This document shows, piece after piece, positions 54,761 through 62,534 of a DNA stretch of 64,000 nt. The notes beneath the pieces are model-generated. The model saw only the letters and a program-made list of their open reading frames with translations. It was not told where the DNA came from and did not search any database. Made by a program: the position numbers and the translations under genes. Source of the stretch: Aliiroseovarius crassostreae (lineage in GTDB: Bacteria; Pseudomonadota; Alphaproteobacteria; Rhodobacterales; Rhodobacteraceae); assembly GCF_001307765.1 (NCBI RefSeq), contig NZ_LKBA01000008.1, positions 1-64,000 on the forward strand. Direction: 5' to 3'. The stretch's first letter is position 1. Each line of letters opens with the position of its first letter.

Positions 54761-55801
54761 CTACCGCGCCTTAGGGCCGTTCACGCCTTCAGGCGCCCTC
54801 TCAGGCCCTCTCAGGGCGTTTCCGGGCCTCTCGGGAGGTGTGGGTACATTCAGGTTATCGACGGCCTCTACTGACGCTGCTGAAGGCCTCATCATCACGC
54901 CGGAACGTCCCAGCTGTCTGCGGCCATAGCTATCTACCGCAGTCCGCGCAGAAGCGTGTCCAAGAAGCGCCGCAGCTCCACCCGTCACCGTACCCAAATT
55001 CGCCTTGGCGTCTGCCGCTGCCTGATGCCTGAAGCTGTAGATCGTCAGCTTTAGAAACAGCCTTTGAATGATCCCATTTTCGACCAGTTCCAAAAGGCAG
55101 TGATCAAGCTCGCGCCTGAGCCCTTTCTGACACCTTTTCCAAGGCTGTTCTTCTTCGTATTCCAAGAGCTCCCGGATGTCTGCCAGAAGCACTTCGGCCT
55201 CGTCTTCTTCGGCATCAAAAACCAACTCACGATAAGGCCCATTTCCACGCCTCGCTGTGGGCATGGTAGACCTGCTGTTTACAGTGCCCGGAGGAACGTA
55301 TTTCCCATTCACGACGCGCAACCGAAAAGGCTCACCCGTAGGCAGCAAGATCGAGGTGTCAGACCACTCCTTCGGCCTCAAACCAGTTGCGAGTGTGCAG
55401 CATAAAAGCACAGCGAGGTGGCGGCTAAATTTGCGCTTCGACCGATGCGCCGTTTCGATCACGGCCGATCCGACATCGGGAGGAACAAACTTCAGCACAT
55501 GCCGCTTCCTCGGATCAGGACGCTCCACCCCATCCAGCTCAAAGTCGAAGCTTCTTAGCGCTTGGTCATTGCCGCCGTCTTCGAGGCACCACCGGATTGC
55601 GGAGGCATACTGCTTAAAGCTTGCCAGCCCCAAATCGCTCTCGCCTAGACCAGCTGCGAGGGCTTGCCCGAGGGAAGGGCTATCATCTTCGCCGTTAACC
55701 AACTCACGAGCCTGTTCGAGACGATTGGCAAAGATGACCCGATATTTTTCCGCCGTGTCCGAGGTAACTGTTTGTTCCGATTCCTCAAAAAGATCATCCA
55801 T
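54761..55801 (-). CDS. Tyrosine recombinase/integrase
   Basis: Start at MDDLFEESEQ (55801) is chosen because GGAGA precedes it. The longer frame runs to 55921. The 346-residue product has the catalytic pattern of tyrosine recombinases: Arg in ATGLRPKEWSD (box I), IYSFRHQAAADAKA (second Arg and His), LLGHASARTAVDSYG with the nucleophile Tyr. It may act as a plasmid resolvase that separates dimers, since it lies beside parA and an iteron origin. A mobile integrase is the alternative. Its C-terminus is extended and Pro/Arg-rich. Confidence 0.75.
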   Translation of the reverse strand: MDDLFEESEQTVTSDTAEKYRVIFANRLEQARELVNGEDDSPSLGQALAAGLGESDLGLASFKQYASAIRWCLEDGGNDQALRSFDFELDGVERPDPRKRHVLKFVPPDVGSAVIETAHRSKRKFSRHLAVLLCCTLATGLRPKEWSDTSILLPTGEPFRLRVVNGKYVPPGTVNSRSTMPTARRGNGPYRELVFDAEEDEAEVLLADIRELLEYEEEQPWKRCQKGLRRELDHCLLELVENGIIQRLFLKLTIYSFRHQAAADAKANLGTVTGGAAALLGHASARTAVDSYGRRQLGRSGVMMRPSAASVEAVDNLNVPTPPERPGNALRGPERAPEGVNGPKAR

Positions 55802-55846
55802 GCCAAGTCTCCGTTGCGGGCCATCTGCCACCAATTCTCTCACCGC

Positions 55847-55866
55847 TGCTAACACCATCGCTATCA
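55847..55866 (+). repeat. Degenerate iteron dimer
   Basis: TGCTAACACCATCGCTATCA matches the 53075 dimer at 17 of 20 positions. It lies just upstream of the recombinase start, on the opposite side of the origin from the array. Confidence 0.5.
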
Positions 55867-55962
55867 CTACACCCCAGCGATACACCCTCGAAATGTCCGT
55901 TAAACTGTATGTGAGCCACAAACCAGATAACGGGAGCGCGTACCGCTGGGGGATGTCAGAAG

Positions 55963-55982
55963 TGCTAACACCTATGCTCTCA
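55963..55982 (+). repeat. Degenerate iteron dimer
   Basis: TGCTAACACCTATGCTCTCA matches the 53075 dimer at 16 of 20 positions, and lies just before the promoter of the rightward transfer operon. Confidence 0.45.
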
Positions 55983-55987
55983 TTACG

Positions 55988-56015
55988 TTGACACGCGGAA
56001 TTCGTAAAGTATAAG
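55988..56015 (+). promoter_or_regulatory. Near-consensus promoter of the right transfer operon
   Basis: TTGACA (55988-55993), a 16-bp spacer and TATAAG (56010-56015) form a good housekeeping-type promoter. The operator at 56007-56035 overlaps its -10 element and start site, as expected for repression. Confidence 0.75.
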
Positions 56016-56035
56016 GTAGAAACAACCTTTAACTT
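56007..56035. promoter_or_regulatory. Plasmid-wide 29-bp operator, site 12
   Basis: AAGTATA-N15-TTAACTT. Read on the minus strand the core is AGGTTGTTTCTACCT. It overlaps the -10 element of the right transfer operon. Confidence 0.75.
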
Positions 56036-56040
56036 AACGG

Positions 56041-56262
56041 ATGATCACCATGCACAAGCTATCTCGGGTAACATTCCTCATCCTCGCCGCTGGCTCCCTT
56101 GCCGCGTGCGCTGGCAACTACAACCCCCATCGCCCTGGCGACCTCGTGAATACGGACACCTTTGTTTCGAATGTTCTTGAGGAGCACGGTGTGATCCGTC
56201 GCCAGAACACGAAGCCCATTCCTGGCACCAGCACTGACGAAGAAGAAGTGCCAACAAGCTAA
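56041..56262 (+). CDS. Small transfer lipoprotein
   Basis: The 73-residue protein has a lipoprotein signal with lipobox LAAC near residue 22 from the Met at 56050 (that Met is a likely alternative start). The short mature part (AGNYNPHRPGDLVNTDTFVSNVLEEHG) is polar and acidic. As the first gene of an operon with DotC and DotB homologues, it takes the place of DotD/TraH but is much shorter. It would be anchored in the outer membrane. Confidence 0.65.
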   Translation: MITMHKLSRVTFLILAAGSLAACAGNYNPHRPGDLVNTDTFVSNVLEEHGVIRRQNTKPIPGTSTDEEEVPTS

Positions 56263-56277
56263 GCGAAGGGCGTCCCA

Positions 56278-56556
56278 ATGATAGGACAAAAAGGCGTCAT
56301 AATTCTGTGGTCGGCGATCATTGGAACCCTCTGGGTGTCTACCGTGATTTGCGTGCTGGTCATCAGAAGTGAGGCCAATGCGCTCATCGAACGGGCGCGT
56401 TTAACTGACCCCAGCATTACGGAACACACTGCGCTCATCTCAGGAAACGGAGGGTTGGGGAAGTTCCTTCTGATCCGTCTCGACGGACCAGTGACAGAGG
56501 TGTTCGAGAGGTGCCCAGGGCTGATCGAAAATGCCATCTGCATGAGGCTGAAATGA
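56278..56556 (+). CDS. Small membrane protein of the transfer operon
   Basis: This 92-residue protein has one N-terminal membrane helix (GVIILWSAIIGTLWVSTVICVLVI) and a C-terminal region with FLLIRLDGPVTEVFERC and ENAICMRLK, each with a cysteine. GAAGGG precedes the ATG. Position suggests a transfer component, but no homologue is clear. It overlaps the next gene by 4 bases. Confidence 0.6.
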   Translation: MIGQKGVIILWSAIIGTLWVSTVICVLVIRSEANALIERARLTDPSITEHTALISGNGGLGKFLLIRLDGPVTEVFERCPGLIENAICMRLK

Positions 56557-57470
56557 GAGCCGTTTTAATCCCCTTCGACTTGGCTCGCAAAGCCACATCC
56601 TGGGCCGTCACATCACCTACCGAACAGGACATCTGTGCCACCGTTTTTTGCGCTCAGATCATCAGAGGTTTTGACGGCCGGAAAGACATGGACCCCGAGC
56701 ACTATTTTGTCGGGAAAGATGTCACCCAGATTTCACTCGATGAAGTGTTCACCGTTCGCTCTGAAGACGCGGTTCCAGAGCAACGCAAAGGGGCGCACTT
56801 GTCACTCTTCAATGAGATCCGTTCAGCAGAATTTTCAGCTCTCCTCACACACCTAGTTCATGACGCCATGGTGACCGAGGATGTCGCCCTAATCTTCCCC
56901 GATGCAGTGAGCTTTGAGTACGGTGATCCGGCTACCTTCATCGCGGCGAATTCTGTCAGTTTGAGGTTGGATGCTGATCTCAATCCTCTGGGTGAACCCG
57001 TCAGCCCAGATCGCTTCACAGTCTTCGGCATGGGCGAGTTACTTCTGCTCGATCATGTGCTTCAGGTCTGGGATGACATTCCTGATTGCGCCGCGCCAAA
57101 TGAGGATATCTGCGGTAGCGACTTTGGAAAGGTTCTGACCGCTCGTGTTGTCACTCAGGGGCACGAAGAAGGAGAGAGAACGGTCTCGCTTTTCGAAGTG
57201 ACGGTTCTCGAAAACGAAGTTCAGATTTCGATGACAGAGAAGCCCGAAATCGTTCCGACTGAACAGGCGGTCGGCGGGGATGAAGACATCGTTCTGGTCC
57301 CCTCGGAATTTCGCGAAGACGGGCAGGTGGTGACCACAGACGGCGAGGTTTTGAACCCGCTTCTCGGTCTCGCAAAAAACAATCTCGCAGGACAAGACGA
57401 GCAACAAGAAAACGGAGGCGGCGATGACAGCAGCGGGCAGACCACCCAGCAGTCAAACGAGTTGGATTAA
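56553..57470 (+). CDS. Hypothetical transfer-operon protein
   Basis: Start at MRAVLIPFD (56553) overlaps the upstream stop (ATGA). The longer frame is unlikely. The 305-residue soluble protein has an acidic mixed alpha/beta body (LSLFNEIRSAEFSALLTHLVHDAM, VALIFPDAVSFEYG, FTVFGMGELLLLDHVLQVWDD) and a Gln/Gly/Ser-rich tail. No family assigned. It may be a cytoplasmic adaptor or chaperone for transfer substrates. It overlaps the next gene by 47 bases. Confidence 0.6.
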   Translation: MRAVLIPFDLARKATSWAVTSPTEQDICATVFCAQIIRGFDGRKDMDPEHYFVGKDVTQISLDEVFTVRSEDAVPEQRKGAHLSLFNEIRSAEFSALLTHLVHDAMVTEDVALIFPDAVSFEYGDPATFIAANSVSLRLDADLNPLGEPVSPDRFTVFGMGELLLLDHVLQVWDDIPDCAAPNEDICGSDFGKVLTARVVTQGHEEGERTVSLFEVTVLENEVQISMTEKPEIVPTEQAVGGDEDIVLVPSEFREDGQVVTTDGEVLNPLLGLAKNNLAGQDEQQENGGGDDSSGQTTQQSNELD

Positions 57471-57849
57471 GGTGCAGGAATTTCGCTTTGATCCGAACGA
57501 CAGCAACGACAAGAGCTTGGCCGTTTTTTTGCGCCAGGCTCCGAAGCGCGGCGTTCGCAGCCGCATGAAGGAGCTGATGGTTATCGGATACCGCCAGCAC
57601 CTTTTGGCAGTCGAGAAAGAAGTCGGAGAATATGACGAGCCCAAGGGCCGTAACAAGATTGGGGTGATCGGCAAGTTCTCTTTCGATCGCACAGACCCCA
57701 TTGAGCGCGATTTGTACGAGTACCTTAAGCGGACAAAGAACCGTCGGATGATGGTGAAAGATCGAATGCAGACTTTCATCCGAGACGGCTTCGCTGCGCG
57801 CCATTCCACCAAGAAACCCACGCAACAGACTGACGAGGTTAAGTCATGA
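57424..57849 (+). CDS. Basic protein with internal duplication
   Basis: The start (GGAGG upstream) overlaps the previous gene by 47 bases. The 141-residue protein is basic and contains two similar blocks: EFRFDPNDSNDKSLAVFLRQAPKRGVRSRMKEL and KFSFDRTDPIERDLYEYLKRTKNRRMMVKDRMQ (described as blocks). Each ends in a basic helix. It may be a tandem ribbon-helix-helix or other DNA-binding protein, perhaps an accessory protein of the relaxosome or a regulator. It is coupled to dotC by an ATGA overlap. Confidence 0.6.
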   Translation: MTAAGRPPSSQTSWIKVQEFRFDPNDSNDKSLAVFLRQAPKRGVRSRMKELMVIGYRQHLLAVEKEVGEYDEPKGRNKIGVIGKFSFDRTDPIERDLYEYLKRTKNRRMMVKDRMQTFIRDGFAARHSTKKPTQQTDEVKS

Positions 57850-58685
57850 TTCAAGGAACCCTTAAAACGGTCAGCGCAGTTTTGTTGCTGATCACTGTCG
57901 CAACCGGTGCCACGGCGCAGTCCACGCCGCAGCAGCCCTTACCAGTCGATATCCGTGATGTCGTAAACCGGCCAACACCGGAGTTCGATCGCAATGATAT
58001 CGTCAACCCCGACAGCCGCTTTTACCAGAACAACGGGACATTCGCTGCGAGTGGTGCTCGTCGTACACTGATTGAAAATGCTGCCCGTGGGGTTGGTATT
58101 CGTGCAGGCTTTGCAGCTGAAGCAGAGCAGATCAATGCGATCGTGATGCAGAAATGGCGTCGGATTCTTGACCAGCACTACAATTTCCGGCCGCTGCTGA
58201 TGCAGAATGGTGTGGTCGTGCCGCCCGTCATCACCCGTATTCAAGGTGTGCGGGAACTCCCCAGCTCACGACTGCTCTACAGTGCGCAGATCCAATACGA
58301 GATTGTCAAAGAGCCCCGGCTGTCAACATTGCCGCCGTCGTGGATGGATTATGCCTTGCTGCCAATCCGCGACGTTCGTCCTCCGAACAACGTCTCGTTC
58401 GAGAACAACGCCGAGAAGGATCTGTGGCGCTCTGCTGCGCGGGCTGGTTGGGACGAGGGTGTAAGGGAAGCGCGGCTAGCCTTCGTGGATGCCTTCAATG
58501 TTCTGGCGCGAGACTATGCTGGGATGCAGCTCTTTCACGAGCTTGCTCGTAGTGGTTTCGTAAGCGTTCCTCGTGTGGACATTTCGCGTCAGGCAACGCG
58601 CATCGACGAAAACGGTCGTCGGGCCTTCGTCAACGAGCAGGCCGTGCGCCTGGTCGCGGGTTCGCGTTTCCGGCTCAGAAACTGA
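57846..58685 (+). CDS. dotC: DotC/TraI-like type IVB protein
   Basis: The 279-residue protein has a signal peptide (residues 1-25, ending TGATAQS) and the DotC pattern: RRTLIENAARGVGIRAGFAAEA, FRPLLMQNGVVVPPVI, ARLSTLPPSWMDYAL-like block, AGWDEGVREARLAFVDAFNVLARDYAGMQLFHEL. Legionella DotC is a lipoprotein. Here no lipobox Cys follows the signal, so it is probably soluble in the periplasm. It forms part of the outer-membrane core complex with DotD and DotH. The next gene is dotB, as in IncI plasmids and Legionella. Confidence 0.85.
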   Translation: MIQGTLKTVSAVLLLITVATGATAQSTPQQPLPVDIRDVVNRPTPEFDRNDIVNPDSRFYQNNGTFAASGARRTLIENAARGVGIRAGFAAEAEQINAIVMQKWRRILDQHYNFRPLLMQNGVVVPPVITRIQGVRELPSSRLLYSAQIQYEIVKEPRLSTLPPSWMDYALLPIRDVRPPNNVSFENNAEKDLWRSAARAGWDEGVREARLAFVDAFNVLARDYAGMQLFHELARSGFVSVPRVDISRQATRIDENGRRAFVNEQAVRLVAGSRFRLRN

Positions 58686-58730
58686 TGCCATCTTTCTCCC
58701 TTGCATCAATCACGAATGAGGACTTGAGTA

Positions 58731-59906
58731 ATGTTAGACGGTAAGCGCGACGATCACGTCTTTGATAGGCACATTCAGAATTCGGATGACCTGAAGGCGT
58801 TTCTCAATCACGCGATCCGGACACAGGTGTCGGATGTCTTCATCCAGGCAGGGAAGCGGATCAGAGGCCAGGTGCATGGCCGTCTGGTCTTCCTAACTCG
58901 CTACTCTGTCCAGATCGACCAGATGAACCTTCTTCTACGGCTGGTCATCGGGAGCGACGAGATCCGGACGGCGCTGGCGGCTCAGCGCGACTATGATGCG
59001 GCGTTCTCAATTCCAGATGAGACAGAGACGGATGGTCACGGTGTCGCGAAGAAACACCGGTTCCGCCTCAATGCTACAGCGGTATTCAATGTTGGTGCGG
59101 ACGGGGGACAAGTCGTGTTGCGGCACATTCCGTCCGAACCGCCTTTGCTGAGTGCAATCGGCTTTCCCGAACACCTGATCCCTGAGTTCACCCTTCAGCA
59201 GGGGGCTTTCATTATTGCTGGCGAAACCGGGTCGGGGAAAACGACGACGTTTGCTGGCTGCATCCGTTATGTGCTGACGAACGACACGCCCATCAAAGGC
59301 AACATCGTAACCTATGAGTCGCCGGTAGAATATCTGTTCACGGGCATCGAAAGCGATCACTGTATCATCGCCCAGAGTGAGATACCGCGCCACTTGCCGA
59401 CTTTCGAGGATGGTGTTCGCAACGCAATGCGTCGGAAGCCAGCGCTTGTGGTTATCGGCGAAATGCGGGACGCCGAGACGATCCAAGCCGCCGTCGAGGC
59501 AAGTAATACCGGTCACCCGGTGTTTGGCACGGTTCACGCCTCACACTCTGGAATGATTATCCAGAGGATGGTTCAGCGTTACCCGTCTTACGCGCAGCAC
59601 CAAGCCTTCACCGACATCGTACAGATCAACCGCTTGTTGATGAGCCAAACCCTTGTCCCGCGTGTGGGGGGAGGGCGTGTCTGCTTGCGCGATTGGATCG
59701 TCATTACACCGGAGCGCCAAGAGGAGCTTTTGGCAGCTGGATACGAAGGACACGCCAGGCTGATGAAGGAATGGATGCAGAACGGCGACCACGCCCAGGA
59801 CATGCTCACAACCATCAGCAAGGAATTTATCGCGGGCACCATTGATGAGGTAACTCGGGATGAGGCCCTGAAACGCTACGGCGGAACAATCACAACGAGG
59901 AGCTGA
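58731..59906 (+). CDS. dotB: DotB/TraJ-like secretion ATPase
   Basis: The 391-residue VirB11/PilT-family ATPase has Walker A GETGSGKTTT near residue 164, an Asp box (ENIVTYESPVEYL-like), Walker B-type ALVVIGEMRD near residue 242 and the His box TGHPVFGTVHASHSG. It is a hexameric motor at the base of the type IVB channel. The length fits DotB (377). It follows dotC after 45 bases and precedes the M15-like peptidase gene. Confidence 0.9.
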   Translation: MLDGKRDDHVFDRHIQNSDDLKAFLNHAIRTQVSDVFIQAGKRIRGQVHGRLVFLTRYSVQIDQMNLLLRLVIGSDEIRTALAAQRDYDAAFSIPDETETDGHGVAKKHRFRLNATAVFNVGADGGQVVLRHIPSEPPLLSAIGFPEHLIPEFTLQQGAFIIAGETGSGKTTTFAGCIRYVLTNDTPIKGNIVTYESPVEYLFTGIESDHCIIAQSEIPRHLPTFEDGVRNAMRRKPALVVIGEMRDAETIQAAVEASNTGHPVFGTVHASHSGMIIQRMVQRYPSYAQHQAFTDIVQINRLLMSQTLVPRVGGGRVCLRDWIVITPERQEELLAAGYEGHARLMKEWMQNGDHAQDMLTTISKEFIAGTIDEVTRDEALKRYGGTITTRS

Positions 59907-59932
59907 CTGCCAGTCGCTGAGGAGAACACACT

Positions 59933-60493
59933 ATGCTTAACCGAAGAGCTTTCATGACTACCGGGTTGGCCGCAGCTACAAGTGCGTTGGCCGCCCCTGC
60001 TATTGCACAAGTCGCATCGTTGTCGGGCCGAAAGGTCGGTCGCGACAGGATATGGATGCGCCGGGCTGGCATCGGTGAGGAAATCTCGATCCGCCTGCAG
60101 CATAGGACTGTGCCGGAAGCTCAAGCGGCGATGGCAGAACTCAGCTGGTTTTTCAGGGATTGGAAAGACGATGATAGGGCTCTCTGGATTGATCCGGATC
60201 TCATTCATCTGATTTCTGGCATCCAGGTTCGGGCGACACGGCTCCATGGATCTGAAAGGTGTGTGATGCTGACCAGTGGTTATCGGACACCAGAGCGCAA
60301 CGCCACACTGGAAGGTGCTGCTTTGAACTCGTTTCACCTGAAAGGGCAGGCAGGAGACATCTACTTCAATGGTTTCAATTCACGCCAGGTTGCGCACATG
60401 GCCCGTCTTTCCGGGGCAGGGGGCGTCGGCACGTACACAAGATCCGGTTTCACTCATGTCGATACCGGCCCACGTCGAAATTGGGGAAGCTGA
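59933..60493 (+). CDS. DUF882/M15-type exported peptidase
   Basis: The 186-residue protein begins with a twin-arginine signal (NRRAFMTTGLAAAT). The domain matches DUF882: LTSGYRTPERNATLEGAALNSFH, then LKGQAGDI (His-x6-Asp zinc ligands near residue 133) and FTHVDTGPRR with a third ligand His near 174. Family members cut peptidoglycan peptides. Together with the M23 enzyme of the other operon, it would clear the wall for the transfer channel. Placement between dotB and icmT is unusual for IncI plasmids. Confidence 0.8.
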   Translation: MLNRRAFMTTGLAAATSALAAPAIAQVASLSGRKVGRDRIWMRRAGIGEEISIRLQHRTVPEAQAAMAELSWFFRDWKDDDRALWIDPDLIHLISGIQVRATRLHGSERCVMLTSGYRTPERNATLEGAALNSFHLKGQAGDIYFNGFNSRQVAHMARLSGAGGVGTYTRSGFTHVDTGPRRNWGS

Positions 60494-60504
60494 GGAGGCT
60501 TTAC

Positions 60505-60771
60505 ATGAACAATGAATACCACACGATGTCGGATGTTGACTGGCGCTGGTCCAGTCAAAGGGTCAAGGTGTTTGGCCTCGATCCGACGGTCTTGCTCGTT
60601 TTTCCCGTCTTGATCCTGTCGGGGATCAGCACTCTTTCGATGGTGTTTTGCGCGTTATGGGTGGCCTTTCTCGTCTATATTGCAGTCCGGACAAAACATG
60701 GTTCTGTTGTTGGGTTCCTGGCTGAAAGCCGCACACGTTATTTTCAGAGGAACAAATGGGAAGTTCTTTAA
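60505..60771 (+). CDS. icmT: IcmT/TraK-like small membrane protein
   Basis: ATG at 60505 with GAGGAGGC upstream gives an 88-residue protein. It has the IcmT pattern: DWRWSSQRVKVFGLDPTVLLVFPVLIL, then a second membrane segment LSMVFCALWVAFLVYIAVRTKHG, ending with AESRTRYFQRNKW. IcmT/TraK is needed for pore formation and egress in type IVB systems. It overlaps the next gene by 16 bases. The longer frame upstream overlaps the peptidase gene and is rejected. Confidence 0.8.
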   Translation: MNNEYHTMSDVDWRWSSQRVKVFGLDPTVLLVFPVLILSGISTLSMVFCALWVAFLVYIAVRTKHGSVVGFLAESRTRYFQRNKWEVL

Positions 60772-61313
60772 CCCAGACCGACCACTTGGTTGAGCTGACC
60801 GGTCGCGCGGTCAGCCTGATGACCGTTAGGCACTTTCGGAGTGAGGCCAGCGTAACGATGTTCCGGGCAACATTGGCACGGGAATTTGTCCGGCCAACCG
60901 CTGCACAATCACTGACGGCAAATGATCGATTTCGGAGGACCATTTTTCCGTTCAAGGTGGAAGGGGATCGGATTCAGGATGCAGTCAACCCGATTTGGAG
61001 CAACCCGGCATTCATCTTGCCTGCGGTTGCTTCCTTGGCCTGGCTGTTTGACGCGATCCTGTCTCCATCGCGCCACGCCACATTCCGGCCGGTTGTCGAG
61101 CCCAGCGCGGACGCCCTGTACAAGAAGAGGCTGACAGGAATTGAAACAGGTGATCGATTTAGCGAGGCACGTTTCAACATCATGATTTCGGGAGCAGCAA
61201 AGGCCTATCTTGGGGAGCCTGATTTTTTGACCCTTTCACGATGGGCTCTCGCAAGTCTCAACTCAGAGGGTTCCGCGCCTTCTCTCGATCGGATGGTTAG
61301 GGATGCTGGGTGA
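60756..61313 (+). CDS. Transfer-operon protein (TraL position)
   Basis: This 185-residue soluble protein has no diagnostic motif. It is mainly helical (FRATLAREFVRPTAAQSL, NPAFILPAVASLAWLFDAIL) and starts in the middle of the IcmT gene end. Its position after icmT corresponds to traL of IncI plasmids, but similarity to TraL cannot be confirmed by eye. It overlaps the next gene by 11 bases. Confidence 0.55.
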   Translation: MGSSLTQTDHLVELTGRAVSLMTVRHFRSEASVTMFRATLAREFVRPTAAQSLTANDRFRRTIFPFKVEGDRIQDAVNPIWSNPAFILPAVASLAWLFDAILSPSRHATFRPVVEPSADALYKKRLTGIETGDRFSEARFNIMISGAAKAYLGEPDFLTLSRWALASLNSEGSAPSLDRMVRDAG

Positions 61314-61629
61314 CAAACATGGCGACCGTCTTTTGCAGATGTACTCGGAGCGCGTTTGTGTAGCTGAACCTACTGTACAGAAATCGCCCATGATCGGGCA
61401 CAATAGGCCCCCCAAAGACGTTAAAAAAAAGGGGCCTCAAGCAAGTAAGCTGTTCGGTTTGAAAGCGGCTTGGCTGCGATTTGCAAAAGAGAGAGAGTTG
61501 GCGCGTCTGGCAAAGCTGCATGTACGCATTGAACTGAAAGAACGGGCGCTTAAGGATCTGCGCGCAGAGCGCACCATGATCATGAACCGCTGTATTCGGC
61601 GTATGAGGCGATCAGCTGGAAAGGACTGA
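61303..61629 (+). CDS. Small basic protein, end of operon
   Basis: This 108-residue, very basic helical protein (LKAAWLRFAKERELARLAKLHVRIELKERALKDLRAERT, shown only as character) overlaps the preceding gene by 11 bases and has a TAGG element upstream. It may be a nucleic-acid-binding or scaffold protein. It is the last gene of the right transfer operon that starts at 56041. Confidence 0.5.
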   Translation: MLGDKHGDRLLQMYSERVCVAEPTVQKSPMIGHNRPPKDVKKKGPQASKLFGLKAAWLRFAKERELARLAKLHVRIELKERALKDLRAERTMIMNRCIRRMRRSAGKD

Positions 61630-61699
61630 CGCCCGTTCACGACTTGTCACCAAGTCCGACCTAACGATAAGACATCTCGTCAAAGTGTAGATTAATAAC

Positions 61700-61716
61700 T
61701 AACTATCTGGTAGTTA
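61700..61716. repeat. Small perfect inverted repeat TAACTA-TCTGG-TAGTTA
   Basis: The 6-bp arms lie in the 159-base gap before the gene at 61789, and AGTGTA...TACACT lies outside. It may be an operator or part of the promoter of the 61789 gene. It does not match the 29-bp motif. Confidence 0.4.
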
Positions 61717-61788
61717 CACTGTGTTTATTCACACGCTGTAATCGCTAGGGGCACCAGGTGGGCTCCGAAAGGTCGGATCGAGGAACCA

Positions 61789-62463
61789 ATGAGAGAAATG
61801 AGATATGGGGTAACAACCCGTGTTTTGGACAACATAGACGATACCAGGGTACAAAAACTCCTGAACCGTTACGGCATCGATCCTGACCAAGAAGACAGTG
61901 AAATCAAAGAGGCTTTGACCTCTCTTCCCGAAGACGAGTTCAACCGACTTGGTGAGGATTTTCGCCGGACTACGGAATCTGACCTCATTGCCGAGATTTC
62001 GCTCAAGATCGAGGATAAGGCGAAAGCTCTTTGGGACCGTCAGATACGAGATCTCGACGACAGGTCTGCGACTCTTCGCAACAAGACGATTCCCGACGCC
62101 CTAGCGCTTTACGACAAGGGTGATCGACCTGCGTTCGAAGAGGCCTTGAAAGACATCGATGCTGAATCGGTTTCGATCGTGACTGATGTTCATCAGCAGC
62201 GGCTTAATGTCCGAGAGGAGCTTCGCCGGTATGCGCTCGAAATCTCGCCTCACCTCTCACGCCCAGAGCGCAATCAGATCGTGAATGAGAAGGCGAGCGC
62301 CGAAGATCTGGCGAACACTGCCTTGTATACGCCGCCCTCGTCTCAACAGCAGGCGCGTGCAGTCGCGGAGCTAAAGCGCAACATCAATCGCCGAGATTTG
62401 GAAAGCGACCAGGATATCGATCTGCAGATGGCTGCGAGACGGTCTCACGACCCCAGACCGTAG
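61789..62463 (+). CDS. Hypothetical protein
   Basis: This 224-residue soluble, charged, largely helical protein has no family I recognise. Long amphipathic stretches (LIAEISLKIEDKAKALWDRQIRDLDDRSATLRNK, character only) suggest a coiled coil, and the C-terminus is polar. It has its own upstream region and ends just before the double operator at 62473-62554. Confidence 0.55.
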   Translation: MREMRYGVTTRVLDNIDDTRVQKLLNRYGIDPDQEDSEIKEALTSLPEDEFNRLGEDFRRTTESDLIAEISLKIEDKAKALWDRQIRDLDDRSATLRNKTIPDALALYDKGDRPAFEEALKDIDAESVSIVTDVHQQRLNVREELRRYALEISPHLSRPERNQIVNEKASAEDLANTALYTPPSSQQQARAVAELKRNINRRDLESDQDIDLQMAARRSHDPRP

Positions 62464-62472
62464 CAATTCCTT

Positions 62473-62501
62473 AAGTTAAAAGTTCTTTTGACTTTTAACT
62501 T
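62473..62501. promoter_or_regulatory. Plasmid-wide 29-bp operator, site 13
   Basis: AAGTTAA-N15-TTAACTT, where the symmetry extends to 12-bp arms (TAAGTTAAAAGT/ACTTTTAACTTA). It is the most perfect copy in the window and precedes the dsbC-like gene. Confidence 0.8.
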
Positions 62502-62505
62502 AGCA

Positions 62506-62534
62506 TTGACACTCTGAAGACCCTACAGTTAAAA
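62506..62534 (+). promoter_or_regulatory. Promoter of the dsbC-like operon
   Basis: TTGACA (62506-62511) with a 17-bp spacer and TTAAAA (62529-62534) as -10. It lies between the two operators at 62473 and 62526, the second of which covers the -10 element. Confidence 0.55.

Noticed and set aside
61690-61720. Possible extra copy of the 29-bp operator before 61789
   Set aside because: TAACTA/TAGTTA arms are only 5 bp apart, so it is a different inverted repeat.
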